A DNA stretch of 64,000 nt from positions 374,501-438,500 of the forward strand of contig NZ_MKKX01000018.1 of the NCBI RefSeq assembly GCF_002091985.1, written 5' to 3'. The notes under the pieces are model-generated. The model was not told where the DNA came from, searched no databases, and worked only from the letters and a program-made list of their open reading frames with translations. A program made the position numbers and the translations under genes. Below, piece after piece: positions 1 through 8,124 of this stretch. Each line of letters starts with the position of its first letter. Position 1 is the first letter of the stretch. This DNA is from Rhodococcus sp. 1163. GTDB lineage: Bacteria; Actinomycetota; Actinomycetes; Mycobacteriales; Mycobacteriaceae.

Positions 1-253
1 GACCCAGCCAGCCGACATACGTGCCGAGTCCGATGAGGCCGATCTTACGAGTCTTGGGGTACGCAATGGCAGCACCGACAGCGAGTTCGGTAGCTCCGTT
101 GCGGCTGATCCAGGTCCTGGTGTCGCGAGGGAAAGGACGCTTGGTGATTCCTTCGAACGCCTCGGGAACGACGAAATGCGCGGCACCCGTCGCTGCCAAT
201 ACAATTCCGAACACCTTCGGAACGAGTCCGCCGGACTTCTTCGACTTGCTCAC
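1..253 (-). CDS. DoxX-like small membrane protein (partial, runs off the window start)
   Basis: The minus-strand frame from GTG at 253 stays open to the window edge (84 residues visible). It opens with a lysine-rich tail (VSKSKKSGG), then a hydrophobic segment (VFGIVLAATGAAHFVVP) and an ELAVGAAIAYPKTRKIG block typical of DoxX-like small membrane proteins. The GTG overlaps the TGA of the upstream MetE-family gene (GTGA, 250-253), so translation is probably coupled. Family assignment is by motif impression; the function of these proteins is mostly unknown. The C-terminus lies outside the window. Confidence 0.6.
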   Translation of the reverse strand, partial: MSKSKKSGGLVPKVFGIVLAATGAAHFVVPEAFEGITKRPFPRDTRTWISRNGATELAVGAAIAYPKTRKIGLIGLGTYVGWLG

Positions 254-2550
254 TCTGCTGTCCCCTGTTCTGCGCGTCGGCGCACCCGTCGCGCCGCTGC
301 CACCAAGTTACGCAACGACGGTTCCAGTTGCCAATACTGGCGTGTTTTGAGGCCACCGTCGGGATTGGCCCACAACCGGTCGATGTCGATCGTCGCGGCT
401 GCCTGTGTCAGTAGCTCGTCGAGTTCGTCGATGTCGGGGATACGCGCCGAACGACTCTCGTACACGCCCGGACCGACTCCATGGCTGAGGACGTTCTCCT
501 GCAAAGCACCGAGAACCCAGTCGATGGATCGTGTTGCCACGATCGCCGTGACATCGGCATCGAGGTTCTCGATCGCGTCGACCACCGACGCACGAGTGGA
601 GTACCCCAGATGCGTGTGAATCTGGGTCTCGGCCTTTGCACCCGACGTCGCCAGCCGAAACGCCTCGACCGACCAACGGAGGTATTCTTTGCGCCCCTTC
701 TCACGCGAGGGCAACAGTTCACGCAACGCCGGCTCGTCGACCTGAATGATCCCGATCCCGGCTTTCTCGAGATCGGCGATCTCGTCACGAATGGTCAGGG
801 CAACCTGGTCGGCCACCTCGTGCAGTGGGAGATCCTTCCGCACGAACGAACGGGCGAGCATGGTGACCGGTCCGGTCAGGATTGCTTTGACCGGCTTGTC
901 CGTCAACGACTGCGCGAACGCTGTCCACTCGACGCTCATCGGTTCCGGCCGGGCCACGTCGCCGTACAGAATGGGCGGACGCACGCATCGTGAACCGTAC
1001 GTCTGGACCCACCCGTTGGTCGTCGTGGCGAACCCTTCGAGCGCTTCGGCGAAGAACTGAATCATGTCGTTGCGTTCCACCTCGCCGTTCACCAAGACGT
1101 CGAGCCCGATGTCCTCCTGCAGCCGAATGACCTGCTCGATCTCGTCCTCGACGAGCGCGTGATAGTCAGCAGTATCGATACGGCCCTGTCCCAGTTCGTA
1201 TCTCGCCTGCCTCATTGCCGAAGTTTGCGGGAACGAACCGAGGGTGGTGGCGGGCACCAGCGGAAGATTCAGCTTCTTGTGCTGCGCGATCTTCCGCTCG
1301 GCGTACGGCAGTCGAACCCGCATGTCGGGCGTTACGTTGTAAACCCGGTGCCGCACCGCGTGCTTCTGCTTGAAGTGCACCTCGGTCGGCTTCTTGCGCC
1401 ACCTGTCCGACGGCCCGTCGGTGAGCGCCTTTGCCAAGGCAACGACCTCGCCGACTTTTTGCTTCGCGAACGCAAGACGATCGGCGACGTTGCCGTCGAT
1501 GTCGTACTCGCTCAGCACGTCGTACGGAACGTGCAGCAGTGTCGACGACGTCGAGACGACGAGGTCTTCGCACACCTCTTTCAATCGCTCGAGGTAGTCG
1601 AGCACGACGACGCGGTCGGCACGCCACACGGTGCGGCCGTCGATGACTCCAGCGTAGAGGCGTTTGCGTTTCATTCCGGAAATGGCGGCGAGCTCTTCCG
1701 GCTCGAGCCTGCCTGCGACGAGGTCCAGACCGATTGCCTCGATCTTGGTGGCTGCGAGAATCGGCAGCGCAGGGCCGAGAGACCCGTATTGACCTGTCAC
1801 GAGAAGTCGGGGTCGCAACGCCGTCGTCGACAGGGCGGTGTACGCGCGGTCGAGTGCTGCCAGCTCCTCGGCTGTTCGTTCAGCAGTGAATGCGGGCTCG
1901 TCCAGCTGGACGCAGGTAGCACCTCGCAGGGCAAGCAACTCGAAGAGGGCACTGTACTGCGTAAGCAGATCCCCCAGCCGATCGAGCGGGGAGAATCCTT
2001 GCGCTGCCAGAGATCCGGCCTTGGACAACAACAGCAGCGATACCGGGCCGAGCACAACGGGGCGCAGTTCGATACCGCGGGCCTTCGCCCGATCGAACTC
2101 ATCGAGCAGGCTCTCCGCGTGCAGTGAGAACGGCGTCGACTCGTCGATCTCGGGTTGGCGGTAGAAGTAATTGGAGTCGAAATACCGCACCAGCTCCAGC
2201 GGCGGGAGATCAGGCTTGCCGCGAGCAACGGTGAAGTAGAAATCGAGCGGATGCATCTCCCCTTCGAGCGGGGCGAAGCGCGTCGGAACTGCCCCGAAAA
2301 GCAATGCGTCGTCGAGGACATGATCGTAGAAGGAGAAGGTGTTTCCGGGGACTTGCGTCAACCCGGTTGCATGGAGTTCGTCCCAGGTGTCTTCCTGAAG
2401 GGAACGACCTACGGACTGGAGTGCGGCGCGGGCGGCAGGCGTCGACCTACCGTTCCAGTAGGTCTCGAGTGCGCGCTTCAATTCTCGCCGCGGGCCGATT
2501 CTCGGGTATCCCAGGATGCTCGAACCGAATTCGGCTGCGCTACTCGCCAC
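250..2550 (-). CDS. metE: MetE-family (cobalamin-independent methionine synthase) protein lacking zinc ligands
   Basis: 766 aa, the usual MetE length, with both (beta/alpha)8 halves. The N-terminal half opens GSSILGYPRIGPRRELK; the C-terminal half carries TTLGSFPQT, GEVERNDM, GWVQTYGSRCVRPP and IIQVDEPALRE. Canonical MetE transfers methyl from 5-methyl-tetrahydropteroyl-triglutamate to homocysteine using zinc held by His, Cys, Glu and Cys. Here the His remains (H647 in IHTH) but the Cys two residues on is Gly649, the Glu is Val671 (DADVTAIVATRS) and the second Cys is Gly732 (NPDGGLKTR). Canonical zinc catalysis is therefore doubtful despite an intact reading frame. GTG at 2550 was chosen because GGAAGG precedes it and the family N-terminus starts there. 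It follows fadB2 on the same strand after a hairpin. No B12 riboswitch fits in the 93-bp gap. Confidence 0.85.
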   Translation of the reverse strand: MASSAAEFGSSILGYPRIGPRRELKRALETYWNGRSTPAARAALQSVGRSLQEDTWDELHATGLTQVPGNTFSFYDHVLDDALLFGAVPTRFAPLEGEMHPLDFYFTVARGKPDLPPLELVRYFDSNYFYRQPEIDESTPFSLHAESLLDEFDRAKARGIELRPVVLGPVSLLLLSKAGSLAAQGFSPLDRLGDLLTQYSALFELLALRGATCVQLDEPAFTAERTAEELAALDRAYTALSTTALRPRLLVTGQYGSLGPALPILAATKIEAIGLDLVAGRLEPEELAAISGMKRKRLYAGVIDGRTVWRADRVVVLDYLERLKEVCEDLVVSTSSTLLHVPYDVLSEYDIDGNVADRLAFAKQKVGEVVALAKALTDGPSDRWRKKPTEVHFKQKHAVRHRVYNVTPDMRVRLPYAERKIAQHKKLNLPLVPATTLGSFPQTSAMRQARYELGQGRIDTADYHALVEDEIEQVIRLQEDIGLDVLVNGEVERNDMIQFFAEALEGFATTTNGWVQTYGSRCVRPPILYGDVARPEPMSVEWTAFAQSLTDKPVKAILTGPVTMLARSFVRKDLPLHEVADQVALTIRDEIADLEKAGIGIIQVDEPALRELLPSREKGRKEYLRWSVEAFRLATSGAKAETQIHTHLGYSTRASVVDAIENLDADVTAIVATRSIDWVLGALQENVLSHGVGPGVYESRSARIPDIDELDELLTQAAATIDIDRLWANPDGGLKTRQYWQLEPSLRNLVAAARRVRRRAEQGTAE

Positions 2551-2588
2551 GAAAGGGTTCCTTCCAGTGAGGGTGCAACGGCAGACGC

Positions 2589-2624
2589 GAGTGGGAATAC
2601 GTTGCCGACAACGTATTCCCACTC
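2589..2624. repeat. Perfect 16-bp hairpin between fadB2 and metE (REP-like family 1)
   Basis: GAGTGGGAATACGTTG (2589-2604) is repeated as its exact reverse complement at 2609-2624 around a CCGA loop. It lies after the fadB2 stop and before the metE ribosome-binding site, so it can act as terminator, attenuator or mRNA stabiliser. No T-run follows on either strand. Its right arm read on the minus strand (GCGCAGGTGAGTGGGAAT) matches the hairpin at 10421-10479 almost base for base, suggesting a dispersed repeat family. Confidence 0.8.
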
Positions 2625-2643
2625 ACCTGCGCGAAGCGCCTAC

Positions 2644-3528
2644 CTATTTTGCGAAACGACCGTTCTCGTACTGGTAGAAACCTGATCCGGTCTTCTTGCC
2701 GACCAGCCCTGCCTCGACCATACGTAGCAGAAGCGGCGGGGCGGAGAACAACGGTTCCTTGAACTCTTCGTACATCGAGTCGGCAATCGACTTGACGGTG
2801 TCGAGTCCGACGAGGTCGGCCAATGCCAAGGGCCCCATGGGATGTGCGAGGCCCAGCACTGTCGCTTTGTCCACGTCTTCCTTGGTGGCGAACCCGGACT
2901 CGACCATGCGAATAGCCGAGAGCAGGTACGGCACCAGGAGCGCGTTGACGACGAAACCCGAACGGTCTGCAGACCGGACGACCTGCTTGCCGAGTACTTC
3001 GCTGGCGAATTTCTCCGCACGCTCGGCGACAGCCTGGCTTGTCTTGAGAGTGGTGACGAGCTCGACGAGCGGGAGCACCGGCACCGGGTTGAAGAAATGC
3101 ATACCGACGACACGATCCGGTGACTTGGTCGCAATTCCCAGCTTCATGATGGGGATCGACGACGTGTTGGACGCGAGTACTGCATTCGGGTCCGTCACCA
3201 CCGAATCGAGCTCGGCAAAAATGTCGGCCTTGATCTTCTCGTCCTCGAGAACGGCCTCGACAACGAGCTGACGGTCGGCGAAGTCACTGAGGTCGGAGGT
3301 GAACCGCAACCGCCAGGCTGCCTGCTCACGTTCTCGCTCGGTGATCTTGCCGCTGCTGACACCACGGTCCAACGACCGCAGGATGCGTGCGCGTCCTGCA
3401 GCCGTCAGCTCACGTGTCTGTTCGTAGACCAGCACGTCGACGTGTGCGCGTGCGCACACCTCGGCAATTCCGGCACCCATCTGCCCGATGCCGATAACGC
3501 CGACTCGCTGAATTTTCTCGCTGGTCAC
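2644..3528 (-). CDS. fadB2: 3-hydroxybutyryl-CoA dehydrogenase
   Basis: 294 aa, normal for single-domain 3-hydroxyacyl-CoA dehydrogenases. It has an N-terminal Rossmann fold with the NAD-binding GIGQMGAGIA loop (about 13-22), VVEAVLED, the catalytic region SNTSSIPI and GMHFFNPVPVLPLVELV (active-site His and Glu), and the C-terminal dimerisation domain with SGFVVNALLVPYL and GPLALADLVGLD. It catalyses NAD(P)-linked interconversion of 3-hydroxybutyryl-CoA and acetoacetyl-CoA in fatty-acid, butyrate or PHB metabolism. It lies 44 bp downstream of aceA on the same strand, so the two are probably co-transcribed, as expected for growth on fatty acids or acetate. Confidence 0.92.
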   Translation of the reverse strand: MTSEKIQRVGVIGIGQMGAGIAEVCARAHVDVLVYEQTRELTAAGRARILRSLDRGVSSGKITEREREQAAWRLRFTSDLSDFADRQLVVEAVLEDEKIKADIFAELDSVVTDPNAVLASNTSSIPIMKLGIATKSPDRVVGMHFFNPVPVLPLVELVTTLKTSQAVAERAEKFASEVLGKQVVRSADRSGFVVNALLVPYLLSAIRMVESGFATKEDVDKATVLGLAHPMGPLALADLVGLDTVKSIADSMYEEFKEPLFSAPPLLLRMVEAGLVGKKTGSGFYQYENGRFAK

Positions 3529-3572
3529 GTCAGCTCCTTGGCCTTACTGGTCGTTCGAGTCGGACGTGGCGA

Positions 3573-4862
3573 TCAGTGGAACTGGCCCTCTTCGGTGGAG
3601 CCCTTCAGCGCTGCGGTCGAGGTGTTCGGGTCGACCGTGGTGGCGATGGTGTCGAAGTAGCCTGCGCCGACCTCACGCTGGTGCTTGACGGCGGTGAAGC
3701 CACGCTCTTCGGCAGCCTTGAACTCGCGCTCCTGCAGGTCGACGAACGCCGTCATGCCTTCGCGGGCGTAACCGTGGGCCAGGTCGAACATGCCGTAGTT
3801 GAGCGAGTGGAATCCGGCGAGGGTGATGAACTGGAACTTGAAGCCCATCGCGCCGAGCTCCTTCTGGAACTTGGCGATGGTCGCATCGTCCAGGTGCGCC
3901 TTCCAGTTGAACGAAGGCGAGCAGTTGTAGGCGAGCATCTGGTCCGGGAATTCGCTACGAACCGACTCGGAGAAGCGCTTGGCAACCTCGAGGTCAGGAA
4001 CGCCGGTCTCCATCCAGATGAGGTCCGCGTACGGTGCGTAAGCCTTCGCACGAGCGATGCACGGCTCGATGCCGTTCTTGACGCCGTAGAAACCTTCTGC
4101 GGTGCGGGTTCCGTCGAGGAACTCCACGTCGCGCTCGTCCACATCGGACGTGATGAGGGTTGCGGCCTCGGCGTCGGTGCGGGCGATGATGACCGAGGGG
4201 ACATCGGCGACGTCGGACGCGAGGCGAGCCGAGGTCAGGGTACGGATGTGCTGCTGGGTCGGGATGAGCACCTTGCCACCGAGGTGGCCGCACTTCTTCT
4301 CCGAAGCGAGCTGATCCTCCCAGTGCACACCTGCGGCACCGGCAGCGATCATGGCCTTCTGCAGCTCGTAAGCGTTCAGCGCGCCACCGAATCCTGCTTC
4401 GGCGTCGGCGACCACTGGGGCGAGCCAGTTGCTGACCGAGGTGTCACCCTCGACCTTGGCGATCTCGTCGGCGCGCAGCAGTGCGTTGTTGATGCGGCGA
4501 ACGACGGTCGGCACCGAGTTGGCCGGGTAGAGGCTCTGGTCCGGGTACGTGTGGCCCGAGAGGTTGGCGTCGCCGGCAACCTGCCAGCCGGAGAGGTAGA
4601 TGGCTTTCAGGCCGGCGCGAACCTGCTGCACGGCCTGGTTGCCGGTGAGTGCACCGAGCGAGTTGATGTAGTCCTCGTTGGTCACGAGGTCCCACAGGAT
4701 CTCGGAGCCGCGGCGGGCAAGTGTTGCTTCCTCTACCACGGTGCCCTGCAGCTTGGAAACCTGTTCTGCGGTGAAATTACGCGTCACGCCCTTCCAGCGA
4801 GGGTTGGTGTCCCAATCCTGCTGGATCTCGGCGGTGGTCTTCGGGGTGCCGGTGGTCGACAT
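3573..4862 (-). CDS. aceA: Isocitrate lyase
   Basis: 429 aa, the size of the prokaryotic ICL1 type. It cleaves isocitrate to glyoxylate and succinate in the glyoxylate shunt, needed on acetate and fatty acids. The catalytic signature KKCGHLGGK lies at 189-197 (Cys191 nucleophile); [31 protein letters not shown] and the NCSPSFNWK substrate loop are all present. The ATG at 4862 gives the familiar start [17 protein letters not shown]. The gene heads an aceA-fadB2 unit. The upstream region holds a RamB-like box and a GlxR/CRP-like site, and the ramB regulator lies about 1 kb away on the opposite strand. Confidence 0.97.
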   Translation of the reverse strand: MSTTGTPKTTAEIQQDWDTNPRWKGVTRNFTAEQVSKLQGTVVEEATLARRGSEILWDLVTNEDYINSLGALTGNQAVQQVRAGLKAIYLSGWQVAGDANLSGHTYPDQSLYPANSVPTVVRRINNALLRADEIAKVEGDTSVSNWLAPVVADAEAGFGGALNAYELQKAMIAAGAAGVHWEDQLASEKKCGHLGGKVLIPTQQHIRTLTSARLASDVADVPSVIIARTDAEAATLITSDVDERDVEFLDGTRTAEGFYGVKNGIEPCIARAKAYAPYADLIWMETGVPDLEVAKRFSESVRSEFPDQMLAYNCSPSFNWKAHLDDATIAKFQKELGAMGFKFQFITLAGFHSLNYGMFDLAHGYAREGMTAFVDLQEREFKAAEERGFTAVKHQREVGAGYFDTIATTVDPNTSTAALKGSTEEGQFH

Positions 4863-5023
4863 CGGAGCTCCAGTCTCTTCTCATCTTCTCGGCCTGCGTC
4901 GAAAGGAATTCTTCACATCGTTGCCAGGCCCTTCGGGTGTACTCCAAAACAATGGCACACCCAAAAATGCCCGTCCACCTGTTGCTAGTGCCAATCTTGG
5001 CTAGCTTTTCAACACCCGTTGCT

Positions 5024-5037
5024 AAGTTTGCAAAGTT
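5024..5037 (-). promoter_or_regulatory. RamB-like operator upstream of aceA
   Basis: On the minus strand the site reads AACTTTGCAAACTT, containing the AACTTTGCAAA core of the RamB motif described in Corynebacterium glutamicum. RamB is known to control isocitrate lyase genes in corynebacteria and mycobacteria, and a ramB homologue is encoded at 5851-7263. Binding is inferred from motif match and context. Confidence 0.65.
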
Positions 5038-5209
5038 CCAGCCGACGCGAACCCTCGCCGAACGGACAGGCTGGTTACCGGCCAGTAGGCCGAAACCGCA
5101 GGCTACGAACGCAATTTGAGAAACTCCCACCGGATGCCTTACCGGACGTTTGTACTGTTTGATTGCGGGCGTCTGAATCGAAACAGTGACGAAGTCGATT
5201 TGTTAGTGG

Positions 5210-5225
5210 TGTGAGCGTAATCACA
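5210..5225. promoter_or_regulatory. CRP/GlxR-type binding site
   Basis: TGTGAGCGTAATCACA is a perfect match to the TGTGA-N6-TCACA palindrome bound by Crp and by GlxR of corynebacteria. It lies about 350 bp upstream of the aceA start and just past the stop of the SPW-like gene. GlxR control of glyoxylate-cycle genes is known in C. glutamicum; assignment to aceA here is inference. Confidence 0.6.
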
Positions 5226-5263
5226 GCAGGATGGAGACTGGCCCATGCATTCCCTGCTAGAAA

Positions 5264-5677
5264 TCAGCTCCGCACGCGATCCCGAGCAGCCGGCTGCGAG
5301 AGAGAGGATGCGATCAATCGACTCGCTTCCGGGGCTCGACGCGTGCTGGAGACCACCCCGAGTACACCGAGCGACGCAATGAGGACGCCGCCGACGATGG
5401 CGAACATGTCGGTCACCAACAGATCCGCGGGGAACGCGAGAATCAGCGGCGAGAGCGCCAGCGTCACCCCGAGGACCACGTGCGCCCAGTGGCTCGATCT
5501 CGACGCACTGGACATCGCCCAGAGAGCAGTGCCTGCCGACAGCATGCCGAGGATGAGGATGGCGCCGGACACCCCGGTGTCTCCATCGACGGGAAGCCAA
5601 ATGGTGGACGTCACGAGGACCACTCCGGTAATCAGGACGATGGCGTCGCGTACAACTTCGTTCGTGTGGTCCGACAT
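5264..5677 (-). CDS. Four-helix membrane protein, SPW-repeat-like
   Basis: 137 aa from ATG at 5677, preceded by GAGGGAG at good spacing. A hydrophilic start (MSDHTNEVVRD) is followed by four hydrophobic segments: AIVLITGVVLVTSTIWL, GAILILGMLSAGTALW, VVLGVTLALSPLILAF and MFAIVGGVLIASLGVLGVV. The layout of two similar helix pairs with an LSPLI turn resembles SPW-repeat proteins of actinobacteria, whose function is unknown. It ends in a polar tail rich in Ser and Arg. It lies between aceA and ramB on the minus strand. Confidence 0.6.
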   Translation of the reverse strand: MSDHTNEVVRDAIVLITGVVLVTSTIWLPVDGDTGVSGAILILGMLSAGTALWAMSSASRSSHWAHVVLGVTLALSPLILAFPADLLVTDMFAIVGGVLIASLGVLGVVSSTRRAPEASRLIASSLSQPAARDRVRS

Positions 5678-5838
5678 CTGCAGACTCCCTCTTGTTCGCG
5701 GCTGAATCTTTGGTTCGAAGGCTGAAATCAACTCCCATTCCGGTATACGCCGAGATGCGACTTCGGGGTCGTTACATCACCGAATCGTGACCCGCGAGCG
5801 ACCGAGGCGAACGTTGTTAAGCACTGTCTTCACAGGCG

Positions 5839-5844
5839 TAGCCT
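5839..5844 (+). promoter_or_regulatory. Putative -10 element for a leaderless ramB transcript
   Basis: TAGCCT ends 6 nt before the ATG of ramB and no Shine-Dalgarno sequence precedes that ATG. This spacing is typical of leaderless mRNAs, which are common in actinobacteria. Motif impression only. Confidence 0.35.
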
Positions 5845-5850
5845 GGGCGC

Positions 5851-7263
5851 ATGTCCAAAACGTTCGTCGGCGTGCGGCTGCGGCAGCTTCGGTCCGAGCG
5901 CAAGATGAGCCAGGTTGCACTGGCTGGTCAGCTCGAGATCTCGGCGAGCTATCTCAACCAGATCGAACACGACGTCCGCCCACTGACAGTGCCCGTGCTG
6001 CTTCGTATTTCCGAGGTTTTCGGTGTCGATACCTCGTTCTTCTCCTCCGAGGACGACACCAGACTCGTCGCCGAGCTTCGAGAGGTCGCACTGGATCAGG
6101 ACATGGGCATCGCTGCCGACGCTCACGAGATCGCACAGATGGTCTCTTCTCATCCGCAGTTGGCTCGGGCGATGGTGAACATGCACCGCCGGTACCGCAA
6201 TACGACGGCTCAGCTCGCGGCCGCCACCGACGAGCGATTCAGCGACGGCAGTGGCAGCGGTTCCATCAGCAAACCGCACGAAGAAGTACGCGACTACTTC
6301 TACCAACGGCAGAACTATTTACATGAATTGGATACCGCCGCAGAGGAGTTGACCTCTCGGATCCGATTCCACCGCGCCGACGTCGGCGGTGAGATCGCCC
6401 GCCGACTCGAAACGGTCCACGAGGTACAGATCGTCAATCGAATCGACCTCGGCGAGAATGTTCTGCACCGGTTCGATCCGCGTACCCGGGTCCTGGAAAT
6501 TTCCACGCACCTCTCGGGCGGGCAGAAGGTTTTCAAGTACGCGGCAGAGTTGGCCTACCTCGAATGTGCCGATCTCTTGGACAGAATGGTCGAAGAGGGC
6601 GGTTTCACGAGCGAACAATCGAAGAAGCTCGCGATCCTCGGGTTCGCCAATTATTTCGCTGCTGCCACAGTTCTTCCGTATCGCCAGTTCCATGATGTGG
6701 CCGAGGAATTTCGCTACGACATCGAGCGATTGTCGGCCTTCTTCTCGGTCAGCTACGAGACCGTCTGCCACCGCCTTTCGACGCTTCAACGGCCCAAGCT
6801 TCGTGGAGTTCCATTCTCTTTCGTCCGTGTCGACCGTGCCGGAAATATGTCCAAGAGACAATCGGCGACCGGTTTTCACTTTTCTTCCAGCGGCGGTACG
6901 TGCCCACTGTGGAATGTGTACGAAACCTTCGCCTACCCGGGCAAGATCATGACGCAGATCGCCGAGATGCCGGACGGGCGTAGCTACCTGTGGATTGCCC
7001 GCACGGTCGAGCGACGGGCCGCGCGCTACGGCCAGCCGACCAAGACGTTCGCCATCGGCTTGGGGTGCGAGCTCCGGCATGCAACTCGGTTGGTCTACGC
7101 CGATGGGCTCGATCTACATGGTTCGGCTGTCGCCACCCCGATCGGCGCGGGTTGCCGAGTGTGCGAGCGCTCGAACTGCCCGCAACGTGCCTTCCCCCCG
7201 CTCGGCAAAGACCTCGATATCGATGAGCATCGGAGCTCGGTCTCGCCGTATCGCGTTCGGTGA
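5851..7263 (+). CDS. ramB: RamB-family acetate-metabolism regulator
   Basis: 470 aa, the usual RamB length. An XRE-type helix-turn-helix occupies about residues 5-62 (LRQLRSERKMSQVALA, then ISASYLNQIEHD). The middle is the ImmA/IrrE-related and short-chain fatty-acyl regulator region (FANYFAAATVLPYRQFHD, SYETVCHRLSTLQRP). The C-terminal part carries conserved cysteines: GGTCPLWN (Cys351) and GAGCRVCERSNCPQRAFPP. RamB proteins control isocitrate lyase and other acetate genes in corynebacteria and mycobacteria. The divergent aceA gene and its RamB-like box fit that role. Confidence 0.92.
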   Translation: MSKTFVGVRLRQLRSERKMSQVALAGQLEISASYLNQIEHDVRPLTVPVLLRISEVFGVDTSFFSSEDDTRLVAELREVALDQDMGIAADAHEIAQMVSSHPQLARAMVNMHRRYRNTTAQLAAATDERFSDGSGSGSISKPHEEVRDYFYQRQNYLHELDTAAEELTSRIRFHRADVGGEIARRLETVHEVQIVNRIDLGENVLHRFDPRTRVLEISTHLSGGQKVFKYAAELAYLECADLLDRMVEEGGFTSEQSKKLAILGFANYFAAATVLPYRQFHDVAEEFRYDIERLSAFFSVSYETVCHRLSTLQRPKLRGVPFSFVRVDRAGNMSKRQSATGFHFSSSGGTCPLWNVYETFAYPGKIMTQIAEMPDGRSYLWIARTVERRAARYGQPTKTFAIGLGCELRHATRLVYADGLDLHGSAVATPIGAGCRVCERSNCPQRAFPPLGKDLDIDEHRSSVSPYRVR

Positions 7264-8070
7264 TGATCATCGATTCGGCGCTTTCTCGGGTTCGCTTCCC
7301 CTTGCGCAGCGTCGCGCCCGCCGCAGCGAAGGCCGCGACCCGGCGGACGAGTGTCGGCGGCGCCGCCGGTTTGCCCTCCCACAGGCGGTACAGCGTGGAC
7401 ATGCTCAGAAACAACCTTTCCGGTGAGCCCCACTTCGAGAAAGACAAAAATTCCGGGGACGCCATCATGTTGCGGGCGGCATGGACCGATTCGACTCCCG
7501 CATCGAAGTGTTGGCGTCCGGCCGCGTCCACCCACGTCCAATAAGCACGGAGCTCGAGCACCTCGTCGAGGCCACAGATCGGGCCGTGGCCCGGAACGTA
7601 GACCTCCGCATCGAGCGCGATCAGATGATCGAGGGCATCCACCCAATTCGGGAGTGGGCCGTGCCGAAGTATCGGGGTCGATCCGATGAACAGCACATCG
7701 CCTGCGAACACCACGCCTGCGTCCGGTACGTGGGCGATCAGGTCTCCCGCGGTGTGTGCCGGGCCGAGATATCGCAACTGGACCTGACGTGTCCCTACGT
7801 CGATCCGCTCGGTCACTTCGAACGTCTGATCTGGCAGTCTCGGCAGCTTGCGTGGGAACCGTGCTCCTCCACGAACTGTGTTCATGTAGGTTCCGACGTC
7901 GCCGATGCCACCCGCTTCGCCCATCGGGTGTCCCACACGGTGTCGATCACCATCGACGCCGCACCTGGGTCGACGATCAGCCCGGTATTCGTCTGACCCC
8001 AACTCCCCGGTGGTCGCAGGAACGCCCACACCCCGTCGGCGATCTGTTTCAGTCCTTCACCGGCACTCAT
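7264..8070 (-). pseudogene. Broken metallo-beta-lactamase-fold hydrolase gene
   Basis: The reading begins at ATG 8070 (MSAGEGLKQIADGVWAFLRP, then NTGLIVDPGAASMVIDTVWD) but stops near 7882. A second minus-strand frame continues the protein with TFEVTERIDVGTRQVQLRYLG, GPAHTAGDLIAHVPDAGVVF and a VYVPGHGPICGLDEVLELRAY block. The segment that should carry the HxHxDH metal motif is absent between the two parts, so both a frameshift and an internal deletion are indicated. The second frame has no stop of its own before running antisense into ramB (to 6947), suggesting the 3' end is damaged too. A sequencing error alone would not explain the missing motif. Confidence 0.7.
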
Positions 8071-8124
8071 GGGCGAGCACGTTACCTGCGGTGAGATGCC
8101 ATAGTCGAGCATTTCCGCGGCCGG

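Larger units (their letters stand above)
4863..5263. promoter_or_regulatory. aceA control region (intergenic)
   Basis: A 401-bp gene-free stretch between aceA and the SPW-like membrane gene. It contains the RamB-like box (5024-5037), a perfect CRP/GlxR palindrome (5210-5225), a further dyad (GCTAGTGCCAA with TTGGCTAGC, 4983-5004) and a GGCC-armed hairpin near 5077-5095. No convincing ORF lies here. The promoter itself was not resolved by eye. Confidence 0.6.

Noticed and set aside
2551-2643. Cobalamin riboswitch upstream of metE
   Set aside because: MetE genes of actinobacteria often have one, but the gap is only 93 bp and is filled by a simple 16-bp hairpin with no B12-box-like sequence.
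3576-4988. 470-codon plus-strand frame opposite aceA
   Set aside because: Antisense to isocitrate lyase with a low-complexity translation; not a gene.
6947-8029. 360-codon minus-strand frame as one intact hydrolase
   Set aside because: Only its middle resembles a metallo-beta-lactamase fold; the start is out of frame with the true N-terminus and the end is antisense to ramB, so it is annotated as a pseudogene.
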